Positions 56,558-64,000 of a stretch of DNA of 64,000 nucleotides are shown here, piece by piece. A program made the position numbers and the translations under genes. This stretch comes from Armillaria gallica (Eukaryota; Basidiomycota; Agaricomycetes; Agaricales; Physalacriaceae). The stretch spans positions 1,984,001 to 2,048,000 of the forward strand of contig JBANDB010000011.1 of the NCBI GenBank assembly GCA_037576215.1. Direction: 5' to 3'. The first letter of the stretch is position 1. Each line of letters begins with the position of its first letter. The notes under the pieces were generated by a model. It saw nothing but the letters and a program-made list of their open reading frames with translations. It was not told where the DNA came from and did not search any database.

Positions 56558-58476
56558 CTAATACCTGAGTCTTGGCCTTTTCGAAGGACTGGATGGCGCA
56601 CGCGCCACTGATTCCTCGTCATCAAACTCAGGCTCAACCTCCTCCGTGTTGCTATCATCTTCATCATCTTCCTCTTTGACCACACATCCACCTCCCAGCA
56701 TTCTCATTATCTCACTGAAACTCCTACTGCATTTGTCCCCAAACCTCCTCTCCGCCATCGCATCCAAAGCCTTCAGATGGCCCTTGACCGCGGTAGCTAT
56801 GCGCATCGATGGCTCAGAACGTCGTTCGTACGGTTCGATAGTGTCCTCAAGATGGCCTCGATGGGCTATTATGCTGAAGTACTCTGCCATGTCCCTCTGC
56901 TGACTGGCAACACGTTCGGACTTGAGTTGTCGGGCCTTTTCTGTAGAACAAACAAGTAAACGATGGAAACTCGCACAACCTAGTAACTCGTAGTATGCTC
57001 TACCTTTGTATCGTAGCTTATACTCATTCATAAGAGACGAGTTCCTGTTATCAACCTCTTCGCGTAGGGTATGTACTTCATCTTGAAGATGGAGATTCAA
57101 ACTATCCGACAGAGGATAGACTGACGGACGTACTTTGAAGTCTTTCCTGTTCGCCTCGGGAATCTACGAAAATTAAGTGATCGGACTTGAAGATGGATGA
57201 GACGATGATTACCTTCAAGTTGCTCCCGAATGGTCTCATTCTCTTCTTTCGATGTTTCCAATTCCGCTCTCAGCGCTTGTTGTAAGGAATTAGTGGTCAG
57301 CTTTATTCCCCAATCAACGAATATCACAATACCTTTTTCTATCCCTTCTCTCAGAATTGTTGCTTCCCGTGTCCGCGTGTCTGCAGCTAGATAAATGCGA
57401 TGATAAACACATACAACACATCATTCCATGATCAAAACCACCGTACCCTTATGGTCGGCTTCTTTGCTTTCCAGTGCACCGCGTAGATCTAGAGGAGTTT
57501 GTGTAAAAACCAATACTTGTTGATGGCACTGGATATACCTACCTTGAATGATCAATTCTGCATCGGCCTTTGCTTTCTCCAGCTGTTGGTTTGAATCTGA
57601 TGATATTTAAATAATATGTTGCAAAGCTATTTGGAAACACCTGAAACGTTACCCTCTAGGCGAGCCTCTGTGGAGCCCATCACTATAAACGCCGGAGTTA
57701 ATAACTTGATACAACTGTGCGTACTATCCATGGACTCACCCTCAAGCTTTGCCTTCAGTACACCATTCTCCTTCACCTGATCATCTAATTGCTGTTTCAG
57801 TGCTTGCATCTGGATCTCGAAGCTTGTCTGAGGATCGAGGTTTAGCGGTACCCCCGTCGAATAGTATGTTGGAAGATAACCGACATAAGGATTTTGGTAC
57901 GGCCGCACCGCTTCGGATACGGCCTCGGAGGCTGCATTTGTCGGAGGCGTCCGTTGTTTGAATGAAATAACACTGCCACTTTTCAAGTGATTGGGAGGCC
58001 GCTCCTGTGCCGATGAAGTACTCGCTGAATTTGAGTCCGAGAATGAAGGGACCAATCGAGATAGTAGGATTTCATCGAACACTGATCGTTCCAGTGAAGG
58101 GAGCCGTTTGACGAGCCTCTCAAACAGCTCATCGTCGTGTTTACTGCATGGCCTGCCCGAGGTTTTGCAGGCTGGAGTATTGCAATGGACACGGTTTTCT
58201 AGCAGTGCACAGGGCAGGTTTTTTTCCTTGCATACCCTGCATGCCTGTTTTATTACACAAATTTATCAATAACGTTCAACATCCATGACATCGTTAGAAA
58301 CGCACGGTATTCTGATGGACTTTTGCCCATTTTCGTGCCTCGGCTTGAGAGAGAGGCTTGATTCCTTCTTCTATGACAATCTTTTCGATGTCGGCCTTGG
58401 ACAATGGGTTAGATTCCATAGGTAAAGGTAGTGAAGGGAGAAAAGAAGATGCTGCGTCGTCTTCTCGCGTAGCCAA
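56558..58476 (-). CDS. Six-cysteine motif plus coiled-coil protein, tandem copy 1
   Basis: Not a known named gene. Exon 1 (58306-58476, MATREDDAASSFLPSLPL) splices through a 61-nt intron to ACRVCKEKNLPCALLENRVH, CNTPACKTSGRPC. The six cysteines are spaced C-x2-C-x6-C-x8-C-x4-C-x6-C, close to the fungal Zn2Cys6 cluster but with four residues instead of two between C4 and C5. A helix KHDDELFERLVKRLPSLERS follows, then a Ser-rich linker, and many short exons encoding coiled coil (QMQALKQQLDDQVKENGVLK, ALRAELETSKEENETIREQL). A conserved helical block comes next (MAEYFSIIAHRGHLEDTIEP), then an acidic tail and a nuclear-localisation-like SPSKRPRLRY end. Likely a nuclear or chromatin factor; function inferred only. 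Not all small exons were placed. Confidence 0.7.
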
Positions 58477-58637
58477 AAATAGACATTGGAATCCCCGATA
58501 TACTTATTTGTACATGTCAAGGCGATTTCCACGGATATCGCGTCGAGCACCAAGAGATTTTGACTTAGCGGTGACTGTGTGATTAGGTCTACATCTTTAG
58601 ATAATTATAAAAGACAAGTCTGGCTAAAAATCTATTG

Positions 58638-60471
58638 CTACTTTGACAACCTCTTGCGCTTTGCACTTGGCTCGTGCAGCTCCGTGGAATATGATTCCTC
58701 TCCATCTGTCTTTTCTCCGTCTCCTCTGAGCTTCAAGAGATTGTTGAGCCTGCTGAAGTCAAGCGGAATACTGTGTCTATTCCGCTCTGTTATATTCGCA
58801 AGGGCCTCGACATGCTCCTTGATCACGGTCACCGCATACTTGGACGCGTCCGACTGTTGCTCGAAACCAGTAGCGGCATCCAAAAGTCTATTGCAGTGGG
58901 CAGAAATATGTAGATAGTCTACGAGATCGCGTTGCTGCTGGAAATCACGGTTGGAATCTATCTTCCTGAGAAGAGCTGATAAAAGAGTGAGCAGAAAATC
59001 GACCTGTCGTCTCAGCAAAGGACATACACTTCACTTGCGCTTCGTATTTCGTCTTTTCTGACAGGGCATCATCTGCTTGACGGCGAATATCTTGAAGTTC
59101 AGCTATATGTTGAGCAAGAGCTATGTTAGCCTTGGACGGTGAAAGAAAGTCAGCCGTTTACTTTCTGCAGCGCGCTGTGTATCTGACAGCTGTTTCTTGA
59201 CTTCTACGGAGAGAGATTAGGTGAGCTGTTTGAAAAGAAGTAGGAGTCACTTACGATCGAGCTCTGATGCAGAGGACCTCAGCAAGGATTCCTTATCTGC
59301 AACTCGAGTCAGACGTACGTAAAGCGGCACCGAGTTGTCAAATTTCGCCATTCAATTGCGCCTGCATCAGTTCTTTGTATTCTAAAGAAAAGGGCATCTT
59401 AAAAGGGTATGATCAAAAGGCGACAATTGCTCTTGCCACTGTGTTGCCTTTGCAAGGCCTCTGTTTGAGTAAGCGCAGCTACGAAGAATGCAGTTCAGCC
59501 ACATAGCGAATGGATGATGCCTTTAACAGCACCTGTCAGCTCTTGCCGGAGTTTTCCATCTGCAGGAGGAGTACTGATAACTGCTAGGCATAATTCTTGT
59601 AAGAAGGAATACGAATCGTAAAGCAGCTACACTCACCTTTGGCCGCCGCCTCTGTCTTGGACAGTTTGGCTTCAAGTTCAGCGATCTTTTCTTCCATGAA
59701 GGAAAGAGATCCTGCACATTTGCGTCGTCGTAAGCGTGCCGACTGCGAAGGAGGAAACGCACCTGTCAATTTTACGACTTCCTGCTCCTTCTCCTGCAAT
59801 CTATCTGTCAAATCCTGGCACTCCGCAATTTGGGCGTTCTTTTGGAGAGCAAGCGAAACGGCGTAGGCGGTTTCGTTCGGCGACACAGGAAGAAACTGAA
59901 GTTGGATTAGCCTTTCTGTGGCTGGAATCGTGATATTTCTCCTACCTTTTTGATTTTCTTCTTTGGGATAGCCTTGGGAGTGTTGTTTAAATCCATGTGG
60001 AAACCGTCAACTATGGTGAGTGATGTCGGAGGGGAAGTTGATGAGGCGCTGGCCGCGGCACTAGTGTTTTTCTGCCAAGGTTCGTCCTTCAAGTACTGGA
60101 ACTGTTCCCGAGTCAAGTTTGGCAGCCGAGCGCAAACACGGTCAAAAACTTCATCCTCCACTCGGCTACAAGTCTTTCCAGAGTTCCTGCAGCTCGTGTT
60201 ACTGCAGTAAAGACGCGTTGTAAAGGGTTCGCAGAAGTCTCTTTTTTCAAGACAGGACTTGCAGCCCTAATCATACCATGAGGATAAGGTCAGTCATTCA
60301 CGGAAGCACTGTAGAACCACGCACCGATTCTGTGTTTTTGGAAAGCCATTCGGCGATACGTGCAGGACCAGGCTTTTTAGTGTTTTCTTCGTGGACGACG
60401 GTTTTTAGAGTTTGGATTGGGAAGTCCAATCCTGCGAATGGGCTATCCTGAGGATGTGATTCAGCAGTCAT
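58638..60471 (-). CDS. Six-cysteine motif plus coiled-coil protein, tandem copy 2
   Basis: Paralogue of the preceding gene, same strand and head-to-tail. Exon 1 (60325-60471, MTAESHPQDSPFAGLDFPIQ) joins by a 56-nt intron to GCKSCLEKRDFCEPFTTRLY, CSNTSCRNSGKTC, with exactly the same six-cysteine spacing as copy 1. RVEDEVFDRVCARLPNLTRE follows. A linker rich in Ala, Ser and Thr and a basic PKKKIKK lead into coiled coil in several small exons (QEKEQEVVKLTGAF, AELEAKLSKTEAAAK). The final exon repeats the conserved block (LVDYLHISAHCNRLLDAATG) and ends with SAKRKRLSK, a nuclear-localisation-like basic patch. The short internal exons between 59020 and 59580 are only partly resolved. Confidence 0.7.
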
Positions 60472-61714
60472 GAAAAAAGGTGCAAGTAAACCGTAGCAAA
60501 TTCAATTCCTGAAAAACTCCGAAGTTGGTGTCGTGACCTCGAACGTCAACAACACCAACATCAACTTCTAGTAATAACACGATTACTTCCACGTCTCAAG
60601 GCGTCCTCGATAATCCAACATCTATGGTGCAATTGGCAACGATGTTCAACACACAATCCGGAGGCAAAGTTCAATGAAATGCAAATGTTAGAGGTAATGT
60701 TCCTTTCCAGGCCACCCGAACTGTAGAAAGATTCAAAACGTCCACAAAGCAGAGAATGTAACATACAGTTCAACAAGACTATACAATTTCAAAGTTTCCG
60801 GCGCTTCTACAAGAGCTGCTCGCCACTAAGGCGCACCCACGCCATCTTTATTCCTCTTTGAGCTTCAAAGCTTCACCCTTCGTCACGCATTCACGAGCGA
60901 CTTGCCTTTCTCTCTCACCACACATACCAATGAACCCCGAGTCCCCAAGTTTAGCTTCTCATCACCCTAAGCTTCGGCAAGTCATACAAATGCCTCGGAC
61001 TATAATATGGCTAGTCATACCATTGTCGCTTGCATTAAAAGGCTGTATTTGATCCATACCCATCGACTTGAATCCTATGTATATCCCATTAAAAGTTGTG
61101 CGATGAGCAATCCTCCTGCTACGAAGATAAGCGTTCTACTCACGATTATTGTATCGCCTGCACTAAGAGCGCGTGAATTCCGATGCATCGTTCATGTAGC
61201 CAAGAGTATCCCTGTGTAGCAGAGAGAAGCATAGTCGATTGTCTATTATTCGTCACGGTTTGGAAAGCAAGAGAGGGTCCGGTCCGAAGATTGCCGGATC
61301 CTTCCTCGTGCTTAGCCATGTCTCTAAGGCGCCTTTCAAAGACACTATTCCTGAGGACAGAGAAGATACTTAAGTATAATTCTGAAAGCGGTTTACCCTT
61401 AATAGCTTCAAGTAGAGAGCATGTCTTGCTGCACGGTGACCGACAAGTATATTGTCCTAATGTTCGCGTAGGATGTGCTCAACATCAATCCTAATGCTGC
61501 CGCTACCAATACATGACATAGGCTACCGCCCACGACGCGTGCAGTACCTCAGTATTAGCAACAGAGACAGAGCTCAGAAATACATGCCTAAAATTTCTCA
61601 TGAGTGGCCAACAAAGAAAATTTTGATTTGGAACTGAACTACACTTCGTAGTCATTGCTCAATGCTATAGCAATTCACAACACATATTTACACGAATCAA
61701 GGACGGGACAACAA
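60472..61714. other. Intergenic region
   Basis: About 1.2 kb with no supported gene. The left end is promoter of the six-cysteine copy 2; open frames at 61007-61494 have no domain. Confidence 0.45.
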
Positions 61715-63269
61715 CTATGGTGTAATGTGTTGGAAATCTAAGCCATCTTCTCTGTAGGATTCTAACATCCTTCGTACCTCATCAAGGTGCAGCGTATGCA
61801 ATTTTGGCAACGCGCAAGAAGGCTTCCCAGTGACACGACGAACAGTAAATGTCAGCTCATGCAGCGTATAATCCGTGACGGCTCGCTTGCCAACATTCTT
61901 CAAGTACAGTTCCTCCAGAGCAGGCAAAGATATTAGTATTTTCCCTACGTCATCCTTCTGAATCGACATATCCGATAGCTTGAGAGAGGCCAGCATGGAC
62001 GAACAGCGGGAGTGCTTTAGCAAATCAAAACCGACGGGAATGACAATGGTAGTCAGCGATTCTGCTGCGCGAGTACTTCCGAGGTCCAAATGTGTTAGGT
62101 TTGGGGGAGCTGAGGGCATCTAACAATCGAAGAGCGCAATTCGAGCGATTCCGAGTGTGCAACGCCGTCGCAGCACCCTGTAAAGTGTTGCAAGTCCGTT
62201 GCGGATTCTAGAAAATCAAGAATGGGCTCGATATGGTTGTGGATCCATCCGCAATGTCTTCGATATACATTCGTGAATTCTGTGATTTGCTTGGCAGGAA
62301 GCGGGATCCGATAACTAGCATCGAAGACGTCCCAGAGTTCAACCTTGCGCAATTTCGGTGCCTTCAGAAAGATATCGATTGGCACCGTGGCTGGCAGTGG
62401 TCCTTCGTCCGGTGGAGGGACGGAGTCATTTGCTACCACGACCAAAGTTTGGAGCGCGTCGCACGTATATTCGAGCGCTTGGAAGCCTTCCAGCGTTCTT
62501 GTCGGCACGAATAGATAAAGAAATTTGATACGGTTTGCAAAGGGATAAGAGATGAAAGGAGCTTGGGTGGGCAGTTCCACGATGATCCACGGCGGCGGTG
62601 GATTGCAATGGATAGAGGCAACTGACCGGATCGCACCAGATGCCGGGACATGCGAACAACATTATTGTACCCCTCCGATTGAAAATTCCGTGTATCAGTG
62701 ACGGTGAAGAACGACCACGCCTTTGGACATGCGTGCACCGCAGCCCGCCATCCCTTCGAAACGCGCTCAATGCTCCAGATTGCAGGGCTAGATATTGCAG
62801 AAACGGACGGCTTCCATTGTTCGCTCTCTTCACACCAGTACTTCTCCGGCGGGAAGTCGATTGTAGCGAGAAATATTTCATGAAAGATCTCCGCGGGCAA
62901 GCGTCTGATGGGGGAGAGAAGTTTCCGTTCTTCTTTCATATCATGCTTCGTATCGTGGCAGGCCTGACTGAGCTCCTTCAATCTGCGGTCGAGACATGAT
63001 GTCTGCATTTCGAGGTCTCTGCGTAACCGAGTCACATCAGATATTTTGCGGCACAGATATTCAAGATGTTCTTCTGCGTCATGAATGATGGCCTGCAGGA
63101 CGCTGACTTCTCCGGGAACAGGATAATCGTTAGTGGTGACCAGATGGGTAACATCGATATGGTCGTAGTGTGAAGATTCGCGATGGTGGAGGTCGTATGT
63201 AGATGATATATCGTGATTCGGGCAGGAACAGCCAAAACAGGGAGTCCAGATGGATCGCTCTGGGGCCAT
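61715..63269 (-). CDS. F-box protein with N-terminal coiled coil, two frame breaks
   Basis: Same class as the gene at 54443-55963. Start MAPERSIWTPCFGCSCPNHD, a coiled coil (LEYLCRKISDVTRLRRDLEM), then the F-box LLSPIRRLPAEIFHEIFLAT with ISSPAIWSIERVSKGWRAAV and a Leu-rich body (KAPKLRKVELWDVFDASYRI, LISLPALEELYLKNVGKRAV). Two one-base gaps divide it: one at about 62589-62601 in a GC-rich repeat, where PPPWIIVELPTQAP continues the protein, and one in a run of five G at 62103-62107, where LPPNLTHLDLGSTRAAE continues. With both filled it is 518 residues and reaches the stop at 61715. No introns. Predicted SCF receptor; substrate unknown. Confidence 0.78.
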
Positions 63270-64000
63270 CGTTCTAGTTTTGAAGGTTCGCCTTATGATG
63301 TCGCTCGGACTTGGAATCTATACTTAAATGTATGCCTCCTCAATGGAAAGCCTGAAAGATCCACATGCAACCTACAAAGCGCGACGGTAGGAGTGAATAA
63401 CGCTTTCAAATTGTTCCTTGACGAACTTGGTTGGATCTGTAGCGGCTGAGTTAACGACTGAAGTCGGAAAGCAGGTGAGCTACGTGCTTGCCACTGTCCG
63501 GAATCAAGTGAAGTAATGACAGGAAGAGCAAAATGAAACAGCGGCCCGGATAAAACCGCACCAGTCATTCATATTGGGGTGGCTTGTGGCCTTCTCGGCG
63601 CATCCTTACAGCATCTGTGGGTCGTTGACACGTAGATATGCTATCTATAGGCATGCTATGAAAGAGCTAGCTACGCAAGTTTTCAATCCCATTTTTGCTT
63701 CCTTTCTGCCAACGCCTAATCGGTGGAAGGGAAGAGACCTACAGACCTGTAGAAAGCCACTGTACATCATTTCAACCCTGTTCACCATCAACCTGATGCT
63801 GATGCTGTCGCAAGGACGGTGTCACAGTGGCCAACAAAGGGAAGTAGACGGAAATCACAAGCACGAGTTACTCAAAATTCAGACAGTTCACACAAATTGC
63901 GCTTCCATCAAACTTGCATTGTACGCTCGGAGCCTGGCTACAAAAATACAAAGATAGTAAACGCATGGACAATATCCTCCCCCTTCTTCCGAGCCGAGAA
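63270..64000. other. Right edge, no supported gene
   Basis: Promoter side of the last F-box gene. A plus-strand open frame at 63574-63957 has no recognisable domain and is not called. Confidence 0.4.

Overview
The window looks like nuclear DNA of a mushroom-forming basidiomycete (Agaricomycetes). Genes are interrupted by many canonical GT-AG introns of about 45-62 nt. Families expanded in that class (F-box/LRR, BTB, MYND, intradiol dioxygenase-like, pseudokinase-like and NTF2-like proteins) are common. A tRNA-Gly carries a short intron. No ribosomal RNA, CRISPR array or intact transposon was recognised. The organism assignment is inference from gene structure and family content.

Layout. 1-8.1 kb: a multi-membrane-span protein running off the left edge, an F-box protein, a small unknown spliced gene, and a secreted subtilisin-like protease with 17 exons including a 6-nt microexon. 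9.7-14.3 kb: an unknown gene, a kinase-like protein, an Atl1-type alkyltransferase-like protein and a HAD phosphatase of the GPP/DOG type. 15.4-17.8 kb: a decayed Ser/Pro-rich sequence, tRNA-Gly(GCC), a small LPNEL protein and an NTF2-like protein. 17.8-23.7 kb is gene-poor. 23.7-29.3 kb: a membrane-anchored SH3 protein with the layout of yeast Fus1, a small RLRGG peptide, and two tandem homologues of the interferon-induced 6-16 (IFI6/ISG12) family. 30.8-33.9 kb: an RRM plus YTH protein, the expected m6A-RNA reader.

35-49 kb is a duplicated family block: two MYND zinc-finger paralogues in opposite orientation enclose a BTB gene with duplicated debris and three tandem F-box genes. 49.6-63.3 kb: an F-box remnant, an intradiol-dioxygenase-like secreted protein, a large single-exon F-box protein, two tandem paralogues that pair an atypical six-cysteine motif with coiled coil, and a final F-box protein.

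If the F-box and BTB products behave as their families usually do, they would be substrate receptors for SCF and CUL3 ubiquitin ligases, so the right half of the window is an accessory receptor cluster. A pervasive oddity is that about fourteen otherwise clean genes each need one extra base to restore their reading frame, often inside a short G or C run. This points to base-deletion errors in the assembly rather than mass pseudogenisation. Coordinates of the affected genes span the break.
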